Source: Desulfarculales bacterium UBA702 (GTDB lineage: Bacteria; Desulfobacterota; Syntrophobacteria; Syntrophobacterales; Syntrophobacteraceae). Taken from it: 15,790 nucleotides of DNA. The position numbers and the translations under genes were made by a program. The DNA lies in assembly GCA_002298165.1 (NCBI GenBank), contig DBMI01000070.1, positions 1 through 15,790 on the forward strand. The letters run 5' to 3'. The notes below the pieces were generated by a model. That model was not told the DNA's origin. It saw nothing but the letters and a program-made list of their open reading frames with translations, and made no database searches. Below, one piece after another: positions 1-7,315 of this stretch. How positions within the stretch are numbered: position 1 is the first letter of the stretch; every line of letters starts with the position of its first letter.

Positions 1-18
1 CGCCTTCGCGGGAATGAC
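1..18. repeat. Partial REP-like repeat at window edge
   Basis: The first bases read CGCCTTCGCGGGAATGAC. From general knowledge, this resembles one arm of a short dispersed palindrome common in proteobacterial genomes (GTCATTCCCGCGAAGGCG and variants). The other arm would lie before the window. The 8780-8807 hairpin is of a related type. The family assignment rests on memory of similar sequences and no search was run. Confidence 0.4.
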
Positions 19-111
19 GAAAATTTGCCCTCATCTGGGCACTCAATTCCCACTACGGAATACTTTTTCAACACCCTGTTAGGGGTAAATAAAAGGCCGG
101 AAAAGCATAAT

Positions 112-149
112 AACCGGGTAGCCCTGATAGAAATCCGGGCTACCCGGTT
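112..149 (-). terminator. Rho-independent terminator after icd
   Basis: A perfect 13-bp inverted repeat, AACCGGGTAGCCC at 112-124 and GGGCTACCCGGTT at 137-149, encloses a 12-base loop. It starts 8 bases past the icd stop codon. Read on the minus strand, the stem is followed by a T-rich stretch (TTATTATGCTTTT), as expected of an intrinsic terminator. It probably ends the ridA-prmA-icd transcript. Confidence 0.8.
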
Positions 150-157
150 GAGCGATA

Positions 158-1393
158 TCAGCCCATTCGCTCGACCATTGCCCGGGCGAATTCAGAACAT
201 TTAACCTCGCGCGCGCCGGCCATCTGGCGAGCGAGGTCGTATGTGACGATCCTCTCCTTTATTGTTGCTTCCATTGCCGTGCGGATGAGTTCCGCCGATT
301 CGATCCATCCCATGTAGTCGAGCATCATTGCGCTGGAGAGTATGAGAGATCCGGGATTGACCTTGTCCAGTCCGGCATACTTGGGCGCCGTGCCGTGGGT
401 GGCCTCGAACATTGCGCACCCGTCTCCGACATTTGCCCCGGGGGCCATTCCCAGTCCGCCGACCTGCGCCGCCAGAGCATCGGAGAGGTAATCGCCATTG
501 AGATTAGGCGTTGCTACAACATTGTACTCCTCGGGGCGAAGAAGCACCTGCTGAAACATCGAATCTGCTATGCGATCATTTATTATCAGTTTGCCCGCGG
601 GAGTATTCCCTGATGGCTTTTCCTGCATTTCCGCCTCGGTTATCGTGCGGTCCGCGAACTCCTCCGCCGCGACCTCGTAGCCCCACTTGCGGAAGGCCCC
701 CTCGGTGTATTTCATGATGTTTCCCTTGTGCACGAGGGTAACTGTCGGAAGATTTTTCTCGATGGCATATTGGATGGCGCGCCTAACGAGCCGCTTGGTT
801 CCACCGATGCTGATGGGTTTTATCCCGATCCCTGACTGTTCGGGAAGATTTACGCCGAACTGCTCGTGCAGAAAACCGGCCAGCTTCAGGGCCTCCTGCG
901 ACCCGGCGGGCCATTCGATCCCGGCATAAAGGTCCTCGGTATTTTCCCGAAAAATGGTCATATTGACCCTTTCGGGGTGACGAACAGGCGAGGGCAGGCC
1001 TGCAAAATACCTCACCGGGCGGATGCAGGCGTATAAATCGAGCAACTGCCGGAGCATAACGTTGATGCTTCTGAGCCCGGTTCCAACAGGGGTGGTAAGC
1101 GGACCTTTTATCGAAGCGACGCTCTTCCGGATCAATTCGACAGTCTTGCGGGGCAGAGATTCGCCGGTGAGGCCCCGGGCCTTTTCGCCCGCCAGAAGCT
1201 CGAACCAGTGAATTTCCCTCCGGCCGGAATAGGCTTTGAAAACAGCGTTGTCCAAAACTATTCTTGCAGCCGCCCAGATGTCCGGACCTATACCGTCTCC
1301 TTCTATATAGCCTATGTTGGGATTATCGGGCACTCGCGGCCTTAAACGCTCGTCAAGGGTGATCCACTCACCGCTGAATTCTTGATCGTCCAT
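158..1393 (-). CDS. icd: NADP-dependent isocitrate dehydrogenase
   Basis: Oxidatively decarboxylates isocitrate to 2-oxoglutarate, making NADPH, in the cytoplasmic TCA cycle. The 411-residue product matches the E. coli-type homodimeric enzyme (about 416). Visible signatures are GDGIGPDI (32-39), the substrate loop LRSINVMLRQ (107-116), the arginine-rich IRPVRYFAG (124-132), IFRENTEDLYAGIEW (147-161), the metal-binding aspartates in NLNGDYLSD (D301, D305), and HGTAPKYAG (333-341). The Lys-Tyr pair in that last motif is the known mark of NADP rather than NAD use. Ser109 aligns with the E. coli serine phosphorylated by AceK, but no aceK lies in the window. The start codon overlaps the prmA stop (TGATG), and AAGGA lies 6 bases upstream within prmA, so translation is probably coupled. 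It competes with AceA (13387-14718) for isocitrate. Confidence 0.97.
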   Translation of the reverse strand: MDDQEFSGEWITLDERLRPRVPDNPNIGYIEGDGIGPDIWAAARIVLDNAVFKAYSGRREIHWFELLAGEKARGLTGESLPRKTVELIRKSVASIKGPLTTPVGTGLRSINVMLRQLLDLYACIRPVRYFAGLPSPVRHPERVNMTIFRENTEDLYAGIEWPAGSQEALKLAGFLHEQFGVNLPEQSGIGIKPISIGGTKRLVRRAIQYAIEKNLPTVTLVHKGNIMKYTEGAFRKWGYEVAAEEFADRTITEAEMQEKPSGNTPAGKLIINDRIADSMFQQVLLRPEEYNVVATPNLNGDYLSDALAAQVGGLGMAPGANVGDGCAMFEATHGTAPKYAGLDKVNPGSLILSSAMMLDYMGWIESAELIRTAMEATIKERIVTYDLARQMAGAREVKCSEFARAMVERMG

Positions 1394-2283
1394 CAGATAT
1401 CCTTATTGACCACAAACTCTAAAAGCACCCATTCACCCGCCGCGCGGGACCCGGCAAACTCCGCACCCCGCCTCTGGTATTCGCTCCGGACCTGTTCTGC
1501 CTGCTCGGCCAGAATTCCGCTAAGGACCAGCCTTCCTTCATTTGCCGTTCTCGATATGAGGGTCTCGGACATCCCGATTAGCGGCAGGGACTGAATATTT
1601 GAGATAACAACATTGAATTCGGAGCTAATATCTCCAGGCGATGCACAAAGGATCCTGATTTCCTGGGTAAGTTTATTGAGGCTGACGTTTTGGATAGCCA
1701 CTTCAATCGCCTCGGGGTCATTATCGACTCCAACTATGTTTTCAAATCCGAGCAACGCGGCCCCCATTGCGAGAATCCCCGAGCCTGTTCCAACGTCAAG
1801 AAGCGATCCGGGCGGTTTCGACCCTGCCCGGTCCGCAACCTTTTCGGCCCAGGCCTCAAGCCATTCCAGACAGAGCCGAGTGGTCTCATGGTGACCGGTC
1901 CCGAACGCCATGCCGGGATCGATGCGAATCAAAAGATCGTCCGGACCGGGCTCAACAGCCTCCCATGTGGGTGCAATCAAGAACCGGCGCCCGACATGAA
2001 GGGGTTTGAAATGGGCTTTCCAGGTCTGGGACCAGTCTTCATCCGGAATTTCGGTTGAAGACCACTCGATTTTTCCGCAATCGGGACATACATTCGAGAA
2101 TCTCTCGATGATTCCTTCAAAGTCCCGCCGTTTTTCCTCGAACGATCCGAAAGCGAAATAGATGCGCAGCCCACCGGCGATGAACTGAATACCTGCGCCG
2201 AATCTCTCGGAGAGTTCCGCGCCCAGGTCCTCGGCCGTCTCGGCCCGGCACAATATGTCAATCTGTATCCAGCTTTTAGCCAT
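1393..2283 (-). CDS. prmA: Ribosomal protein L11 methyltransferase
   Basis: SAM-dependent methyltransferase expected to methylate amino groups of ribosomal protein L11. The product has 296 residues, normal for PrmA. The N-terminal substrate-recognition part (about 1-100) includes the PrmA-typical EDWSQTWKAHFKP (82-94). The linker motif DPGMAFGTGHHETTRLCL (122-139) follows. The Rossmann methyltransferase domain has motif I LLDVGTGSGILAM (161-173), motif II VGVDNDPEAI (184-193) and motif IV ISNIQSLPL (227-235), then VLSGIL. The usual N-I-L-A form of motif IV is here N-I-Q-S, a mild deviation. The start is placed at MAKSW: AGGA lies 5 bases upstream, whereas the longer open frame (to 2331) would overlap ridA. 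The gene begins 26 bases after ridA and its stop overlaps the icd start. The sequence CPDCG (66-70) is an extra Cys pair of unknown meaning. Confidence 0.93.
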   Translation of the reverse strand: MAKSWIQIDILCRAETAEDLGAELSERFGAGIQFIAGGLRIYFAFGSFEEKRRDFEGIIERFSNVCPDCGKIEWSSTEIPDEDWSQTWKAHFKPLHVGRRFLIAPTWEAVEPGPDDLLIRIDPGMAFGTGHHETTRLCLEWLEAWAEKVADRAGSKPPGSLLDVGTGSGILAMGAALLGFENIVGVDNDPEAIEVAIQNVSLNKLTQEIRILCASPGDISSEFNVVISNIQSLPLIGMSETLISRTANEGRLVLSGILAEQAEQVRSEYQRRGAEFAGSRAAGEWVLLEFVVNKDI

Positions 2284-2309
2284 TATGTCCTGTACGATCG
2301 GTGGATTGT

Positions 2310-2699
2310 CTAGTCCAGGGCTGCAACGCACTTCACCTCGACCATTGCACCCCTGGGCAGGGCACTTACCTCGACGACTGCCCGAGCCGGCTTGTGGCCT
2401 GAAAAAAAAGACCCATAGATCTCATTGAATACCGAAAAGTGGGATATATCGGTCAAAAAAACGTCCACTGCAACCACTTTTTCAATCCCACAACCGGCCG
2501 AAGCGAGTACTTGCTTCATGTTTTCGAGTGCACGTGTGGCTTGCCGAGTCAAATCGCCCGCCACTATTTCGCCCGTTTGCGGGTCTAAAGGTATCTGGCC
2601 GCTCACGAACACCAAACCGTTTGCACGGATTGCCTGGGAATAGGGACCGATAGCTGCCGGCGCCTTATCCGTTTGTATGACTTCGAGCATGAGTTTCAT
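2310..2699 (-). CDS. ridA: RidA/YjgF family enamine/imine deaminase
   Basis: Small cytosolic protein of the RidA (YjgF/YER057c/UK114) family. The best-known role is hydrolysis of reactive 2-aminoacrylate-type enamines to 2-keto acids and ammonia, protecting PLP enzymes. The full family signature is present: GPYSQAI (18-24), LVFVSGQIPLDPQTGEI (29-45), the invariant arginine in KPARAVVEV (Arg106) and LPRGAMVEVKCVA (114-126), with Glu121 at the water-activating position. Length (129) is normal. The leader AGGAGGAGG runs directly into the first ATG. Met4 (coding start 2690) sits 9 bases after this run, so either Met may be used; the longer one is listed. It is the first gene of ridA-prmA-icd. Placement beside TCA and ribosome-modification genes does not point to a special substrate. 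Confidence 0.93.
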   Translation of the reverse strand: MKLMLEVIQTDKAPAAIGPYSQAIRANGLVFVSGQIPLDPQTGEIVAGDLTRQATRALENMKQVLASAGCGIEKVVAVDVFLTDISHFSVFNEIYGSFFSGHKPARAVVEVSALPRGAMVEVKCVAALD

Positions 2700-2863
2700 C
2701 CTCCTCCTATGGAAATATGGCCTTAGTGATACCGTAACCCCCGGTTCAGCACAAAATATATGTCGCAGACCTTGTAATTTAAACTGAATGGATTAAATGT
2801 AAATGCCGTTCGGTGTCCGAGCGGGGGTCGTTCGTCTATGTGCAATGTTTTCAGGCAGGTGAA

Positions 2864-3889
2864 ATGATGGAAAACGAGTTGATCGATGCCGGTGAGGTAG
2901 AATCAATGCCGGTGGGAAAGATATTGGTCACCGGCGCCAACGGCTTTGTGGGAGGCCGCCTGGTGCGTGCCCTTTTCAACAAAGGAATGGTGGCGCGGTG
3001 TCTTGTGCGCGATACGCGAAAGTTCAAAGAGCTTCTGTGTAACGACGTGGCCTGCACCGAACCGGTCGAAGGGGACCTTCTCAGGCCGGAAACCCTGGAC
3101 CGTGCGCTGGAGGGGGTGGAGACAGCTTATTATCTCGTGCACTCGATGGGGGGCCGAACAATTCTCGAAAATAAAATATTCGAGGAACATGACAGGCGGG
3201 CGGCAAGAAATTTCGTGCATGCTGCTGATAAGGCGGGGGTAAAGAGGGTAATCTACCTCGGGGGCCTTGGCGAAATGGGTGACGACTTGTCCAAACACCT
3301 TGCAAGCCGCAGGGAGGTTGCGCATATACTCGGCTCAGGGCGGGTCAGCGCTACGATTCTTCGTGCCGCGAACATACTGGGTGCGGGAGGTGCTCCATTC
3401 GAGATGCTGCGTCACCTGGTGGAGCGCCTGCCGGTGATCATCACGTCGAAATGGATCAATACTCGCTGCCAACCTATAGATATAAACGACGTAATAGCCT
3501 ATCTGATAGGGTGCATCTACAGGCCTGAAACCTCCGGTCAGGAATTCGACATCGGTGGACCCGAAATCATAACCTACCGGAAAATGATGGAGATCTACGC
3601 CGAGGTGCGCGGACTCAGGCGCTTATTTCTGACTACTCCGTACCGGACCAGGAACTCGTTTTTCTCGTCCTTTTTCATAAGCCTTATGACACCCGTACCT
3701 TCGGGGGTGGTGAATCCGCTCGTCCAGGGACTCAAAAACGAGGTAATCTGCCGGGAAAACCGCATTCATGACCTGATCCCCATTGCGCTTACTCATCTCG
3801 ACATCTCCATCTGCAATGCTTTATTCGAGGTGCAGAGCGGACCGGGTAAAGTCCTTTCCACACAGGCATGTTTTCTGAGGAGCCGGTGA
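2864..3889 (+). CDS. Atypical SDR / NmrA-like NAD(P)-binding protein
   Basis: Nucleotide-sugar-epimerase-like Rossmann protein of the atypical SDR class; substrate unknown. From this start it has 341 residues. It shows the dinucleotide-binding KILVTGANGFVGGRLV (19-34), CLVRD (46-50) at the end of the second strand, GDLLRPETL (70-78), YYLVHSMGG (89-97) and KRVIYLGGLG (127-136); the last has glycine where classical enzymes have Ser/Tyr. RAANILGAG, PIDINDV and the EFDIGGPEIITY stretch follow. The C-terminal MTPVPSGVVNPLVQGLKNEV (275-294) resembles NAD(P)-binding proteins that carry an extra DUF2867 domain; that domain is absent here. The start is uncertain. GTG at 2813 has no good ribosome site, ATG 2864/2867 follows AGGTGA, and ATG 2906 (just before the first beta strand) follows GAGGT at 7 bases. 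A secreted Cys-rich gene follows 53 bases downstream. Confidence 0.8.
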   Translation: MMENELIDAGEVESMPVGKILVTGANGFVGGRLVRALFNKGMVARCLVRDTRKFKELLCNDVACTEPVEGDLLRPETLDRALEGVETAYYLVHSMGGRTILENKIFEEHDRRAARNFVHAADKAGVKRVIYLGGLGEMGDDLSKHLASRREVAHILGSGRVSATILRAANILGAGGAPFEMLRHLVERLPVIITSKWINTRCQPIDINDVIAYLIGCIYRPETSGQEFDIGGPEIITYRKMMEIYAEVRGLRRLFLTTPYRTRNSFFSSFFISLMTPVPSGVVNPLVQGLKNEVICRENRIHDLIPIALTHLDISICNALFEVQSGPGKVLSTQACFLRSR

Positions 3890-3942
3890 GTAGTCGGTTA
3901 CAGGTTGAGAGTCTTGCTGAATCATGGCTAACCGGGGGTGTA

Positions 3943-4224
3943 ATGAAAAAAGCTATCTTGCTGACCTTATTTGTTCTTTTCGCTTTAAGCTGGCCGAATG
4001 CAGGTTTTGGCGAAAAGGTCGAAAACAACCAGCATAAGTCCTGTCTGGACGGCTGTGCGAAAACAGAGAAGTGGTGTCTGCCCCCGTGCGATTCGAGGGA
4101 AGAGATGTGCAAAAAAACTTGCGCAAACAAACCGAATTGCGTAAGCACATGCGCCAAGCAACGCAAAACTTGCGTTGACCTGTGCAAGTCTGATCACGAG
4201 AGATGCTTGCAGGCCTGTAAATAG
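3943..4224 (+). CDS. Secreted protein with six hendecad-spaced CX3C motifs
   Basis: No family recognised. A 93-residue product starts with a clear Sec signal peptide (MKKAILLTLFVLFALSWPNA, 1-20; cleavage near GFG-EK, 23-24), so it should reach the periplasm. The mature part (about 70 residues) has twelve cysteines arranged strictly as six CX3C pairs: 34/38, 45/49, 56/60, 66/70, 77/81 and 88/92. The pairs start every 11, 11, 10, 11 and 11 residues. Other residues are mostly Lys, Glu, Asp and Gln, typical of exposed helices. Prolines at 47-48 and 64 could break the helix. CX3C...CX3C pairs are known in helical hairpins (alpha-hairpinin peptides, small Tim proteins), where two disulfides staple the helices; metal binding is the alternative. 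The start is chosen at the signal peptide; the open frame extends back to 3868 into the upstream gene without a better ribosome site. Confidence 0.75.
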   Translation: MKKAILLTLFVLFALSWPNAGFGEKVENNQHKSCLDGCAKTEKWCLPPCDSREEMCKKTCANKPNCVSTCAKQRKTCVDLCKSDHERCLQACK

Positions 4225-4373
4225 CTTGTTGAGCGATCTGCGGAATTTTGACGCGAGTAGCATTGGAAGGCGAGCCCTCGAATCAACTCCAATCAAAGCC
4301 AGAGCTTTGGATTTCGATCCGTGAATCCACTACGGGATTGTAAAATTCAACGGGTGACCCAGAATCCCTGGTC

Positions 4374-4493
4374 TCAGACTCCTTCTTCTTCGACCCATTC
4401 ACCGTCTATGCATGTCCTGCATTTATCAGCTTCGCAGATTCTCTCGCCGCTGTGGAAAGCCGAGCCCAGATAAGTACACACTTTTTCTGCCAT
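4374..4493 (-). CDS. 39-residue Cys-rich mini-protein
   Basis: A short gene supported by a textbook ribosome site (AGGAGG, 6 bases before ATG) and a structured product of 39 residues. It begins MAEKVCTYLGSAFHSGERIC and ends with CEADKCRTC and DGEWVEEEGV. The four cysteines are at 6, 20, 25 and 28. The pattern C-x13-C-x4-C-x2-C with GxxFxSGExI and an acidic DGEW tail resembles a small zinc-ribbon or VWC-like knuckle. No signal peptide is present, so it is presumably cytoplasmic and metal-binding. It stands alone, facing away from the hydrolase fragment 52 bases away and convergent with the CX3C gene. Function unknown. Confidence 0.65.
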   Translation of the reverse strand: MAEKVCTYLGSAFHSGERICEADKCRTCIDGEWVEEEGV

Positions 4494-4545
4494 TTTCTGC
4501 CTCCTGAATTTTCCTGTAAAATGAAAATGTAATCATTCTAAAGAC

Positions 4546-4989
4546 ATGAAACATAAGGTTGGCTACCAGACGTCGCGCACAAGACTATACACAATCAAAA
4601 AAGAGGGCCTGGAGGCTTTTGCCGGCGAATTGCTGGCTAAGGTTTTTGCGCGTTCGAGCTTCGCCACTATTAAAACAGTGATTGCCGGGATCAGGCAGAC
4701 GGTAGTTTCATCGTCTCCCGTAGGGATCTGCGGGGCGATTCTGGCCCAGGCAGCCCGAACCGATCTGTGCCCCGGTCTCGACGCGATTGCCGTGCCGACG
4801 CTTTTAATTGCCGGGGCCGAGGATGTGATTTCACCGCCAGAAAAGATGGAAGAAATGCTCCGGCTTATTCCCGAAGCCAGGATGGCTGTTATTCCTTCGG
4901 CCGCCCATGTGCCGAACCTCGAAAACAGGTATGAATTTAATGCTGTAATGGATGCTTTTCTGGGGGAGGTTGAGCAATCCAGAGTTTGA
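4546..4989 (+). CDS. Headless alpha/beta-hydrolase (C-terminal fragment)
   Basis: The 147 residues correspond to the second half of an alpha/beta-hydrolase of the pimeloyl-ACP-esterase or enol-lactonase type: a cap-like helical stretch (about 18-75), then AVPTLLIAGAEDVISPPEKM (82-101) with the acid residue Asp93, and PSAAHVPNLE (117-126) with the catalytic His121. The N-terminal half, including the oxyanion HG motif and the GxSxG nucleophile elbow, is missing. The upstream sequence has an in-frame stop shortly before the ATG and no recognisable hydrolase code. There is no clear ribosome site before this ATG. Most likely this is the remnant of a gene that lost its 5' half by deletion; without the nucleophile it should not be an active hydrolase. 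A functional standalone domain cannot be excluded. Confidence 0.6.
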   Translation: MKHKVGYQTSRTRLYTIKKEGLEAFAGELLAKVFARSSFATIKTVIAGIRQTVVSSSPVGICGAILAQAARTDLCPGLDAIAVPTLLIAGAEDVISPPEKMEEMLRLIPEARMAVIPSAAHVPNLENRYEFNAVMDAFLGEVEQSRV

Positions 4990-5074
4990 TTCTTATGATG
5001 ATCCTAGACTGTGAATTGAGCAATTTTCCAACCAAATTCTAAATGCCCATTACGAAGATCCCGCAGTCCATCAG

Positions 5075-7252
5075 CTAATGCTCGGTAAGCAGTTTCCTTT
5101 CATTCCGCGGGGTTTCGGCAAGCACATTTCCGTCTATCAATTCGGTGAGTCTGTTTACAAACCCAATCATGTGCTCGGCCAGGTCTCTCATATTCCCCGA
5201 CGAGGACGCAGCCTCTTCAGCGTTGGTGGCGTTTTCCTGGACTATCTTATCGATTTCTCCAATCGAGATGTTTATCTGGTCGATTCCCAATGCCTGCTCG
5301 CGCGAAGCTGCCGATATTTCTTTTATGAGGTTGGCCACTTCCAGAATTTTAGACGATACCTCCGAGAATTGAGTGCTCATGCCGGACGCAATATTTGATC
5401 CGCTCTGGATTGTCTTAACATTTTCTTCTATCAGGGCGGCCGTATCCTGGGCGGAGTGGGTGGTGCGAAGTGCGAGGCTCCTTACCTCGTCGGCAACTAC
5501 CGCAAAACCTGCTCCGGCTTCACCTGCGCGGGCAGCCTCGATTGCGGCATTAAGGGCCAGGAGGTTTGTCTGAAAAGCTATTTCATCGATTGTCTTAATT
5601 ATGGCTTGGGTCTTTTCGCTTGCGCCGGAAATCTCATCCATTGATCTGATCAGCCGCACCATGGAATCCTTGGCCATTGACGCAGTTTGCTCGACATCTC
5701 TCATCAACTGGTCGGCCATCTTAGCATTTTCGGCATTCTGTTTTGTCATTGATGCCATCTCTTCGAGAGATGATGAAGTCTCTTCAATTCCGGCTGCCTG
5801 CCGTGCAGTTCCCTGTGCAACTCCTTGTGCAGCTTCAGAAAGCGAGTTGGCGGCTGATGAAACCTGCAGTGCGCCGGTGCTTTGGCCTTCAATAATCCTC
5901 CTTATCGGGGCAGTTATCGATCTGGTGAGAAAGAAGGCCAGAAGTGCGCCAACTGCCAGACTAGCCAGGATCGACGAGCCGATGACCGTATTTGATGTCT
6001 TCACAACTGACTCGGTAAGGCTGCTTGTCTGGTCTGATCTGCCCCAAGCTTTATTCTTCGTGTCATCGGCCATTTTCATGACCTTCTCGCCATTCTGCTT
6101 CATCTCTGGAAGTATGCTGTTGCGCAATTCGGTTTCATTTCTCACCCATGAACTCGCGGCAGCCAAATAATCTTTTGTAGCCTGTTCGGCGGTTTGTATT
6201 CTCTCCCTGTCCTCCGGCCCACTGATTTTTCGCAGTTTGTCGAAGCGGGAAAAAAGTTCCTTTATTTGGGTCTGAAGGGCCTCCCAATTGGAAGGGTCCC
6301 GAGAAATGATCAATGCTTTTTCACACAACCTCGCCTTGAATGACAGCTCAGAGGCTTCACGAACAATAAAGACGGATTCAGCTATCTTCTCGACCGCGGA
6401 TTGCTTCACTGTTATGAAATCATCGACAGCCTGGCTCAGCCTGTCGCCGATCCGGTTCAAATCCTTGACAAGGTCGCTTATTTGATTGTCTTTTGCACTG
6501 CTTTCCAGGCTTGCCACCTTGTCCGCAAACTCTTTTGTGTATTCCTCAATTGCCATCCTGATATTTGAAATTTGTTTTATTTCCGTATCTCCCGGATGCA
6601 GTTTTTCGAGTTGCTCACAGCTCTTCAGTATCACTGGCGCGCTTCTTTTGACCGCATTCAAGGTTTGTTTGCCGGGGTTCAACAGGTATGACTTTTCGTT
6701 GGTTCGCATCTCGAGGGCGGATGCGTTGATGTTGTTGGTGATTGCGAGAGCATCCTTGGCTTCTACATATTGGGCTTTCTTGGCATTCATTAAATCATCG
6801 GCTTCTTTTTCAAGGATGCTCCCTTTTTCATCCATCATGCGTTCTTCGGCTTTATTCTTTTGGAGTGCATTGACCTCCAGATCGAACAGCCTTGAGTATT
6901 CTTCGTATGATTTCTTCAGCTCGGCAGCCTTTGAAACTGTATCGGCGTCGTTGGACCCAGCCGCGAAAAGGTCCAGATCTTCTATGCTTTTCTTGAGAAG
7001 CTTGAGGTTTTCTTTTGAGCGGTCGCGAAACTCGTTTGTACCATAGAGGAGATAGCTCCTCTCGGCACTGATTGCTTCCTGGGTGAGACGTTGAATCTCG
7101 CTGGTCTGTTTCACTATAGGGAGGCTTTGGCCGTTGAGTTCCCTAATATTAGCATCCACCTGCCTAAACATGAAATACGAGATCGTCCCAAAGAGGATGA
7201 GGATGCTCATAATGACAGCGAAACTGGAAGCTAACTTACGACCCAGCTTCAT
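5075..7252 (-). CDS. Methyl-accepting chemotaxis protein, long helical sensor
   Basis: Transmembrane chemoreceptor that passes a ligand signal to CheW/CheA. The 725 residues read as: TM1 (about 8-28); an unusually long all-helical periplasmic sensor (about 30-420); TM2 (about 422-443); a stub of HAMP (TRSITAPIRRIIEG, 443-456) that runs straight into the signalling coiled coil (about 460-705). The hairpin tip is intact: EIAFQTNLLALNAAIEAARA (557-576), then GEAGAGFAVVADEVRSLA. Three sensor segments look alike: AERSYLLYGTNEF (63-75), RTNEKSYLLNPGKQ (183-196) and KARLCEKALIISRDP (306-320). This suggests three stacked four-helix-type modules, related to 4HB/HBM sensors. No CheR-tethering pentapeptide is seen at the C-terminus (KLLTEH). 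GGAGGT lies 8 bases before the ATG. It follows the Cache gene by 63 bases, probably in one operon. No che gene is in the window, so it must use distant partners. Confidence 0.93.
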   Translation of the reverse strand: MKLGRKLASSFAVIMSILILFGTISYFMFRQVDANIRELNGQSLPIVKQTSEIQRLTQEAISAERSYLLYGTNEFRDRSKENLKLLKKSIEDLDLFAAGSNDADTVSKAAELKKSYEEYSRLFDLEVNALQKNKAEERMMDEKGSILEKEADDLMNAKKAQYVEAKDALAITNNINASALEMRTNEKSYLLNPGKQTLNAVKRSAPVILKSCEQLEKLHPGDTEIKQISNIRMAIEEYTKEFADKVASLESSAKDNQISDLVKDLNRIGDRLSQAVDDFITVKQSAVEKIAESVFIVREASELSFKARLCEKALIISRDPSNWEALQTQIKELFSRFDKLRKISGPEDRERIQTAEQATKDYLAAASSWVRNETELRNSILPEMKQNGEKVMKMADDTKNKAWGRSDQTSSLTESVVKTSNTVIGSSILASLAVGALLAFFLTRSITAPIRRIIEGQSTGALQVSSAANSLSEAAQGVAQGTARQAAGIEETSSSLEEMASMTKQNAENAKMADQLMRDVEQTASMAKDSMVRLIRSMDEISGASEKTQAIIKTIDEIAFQTNLLALNAAIEAARAGEAGAGFAVVADEVRSLALRTTHSAQDTAALIEENVKTIQSGSNIASGMSTQFSEVSSKILEVANLIKEISAASREQALGIDQINISIGEIDKIVQENATNAEEAASSSGNMRDLAEHMIGFVNRLTELIDGNVLAETPRNERKLLTEH

Positions 7253-7315
7253 TAGGCCTGACCTCCCATTATTTTAGAGCCGCGGTTATATGTGGTTTAG
7301 ATACGACAGTAATTG

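Noticed and set aside
4294..4309. CAAAGC/GCTTTG hairpin after the CX3C gene as terminator
   Set aside because: Stem is only 6 bp, about 70 bases from the stop codon, with no T-run after it; too weak to call.
5601..6170. 189-residue plus-strand open frame
   Set aside because: Antisense to the chemoreceptor signalling domain; hydrophobic stretches are the complement of coiled-coil codons.
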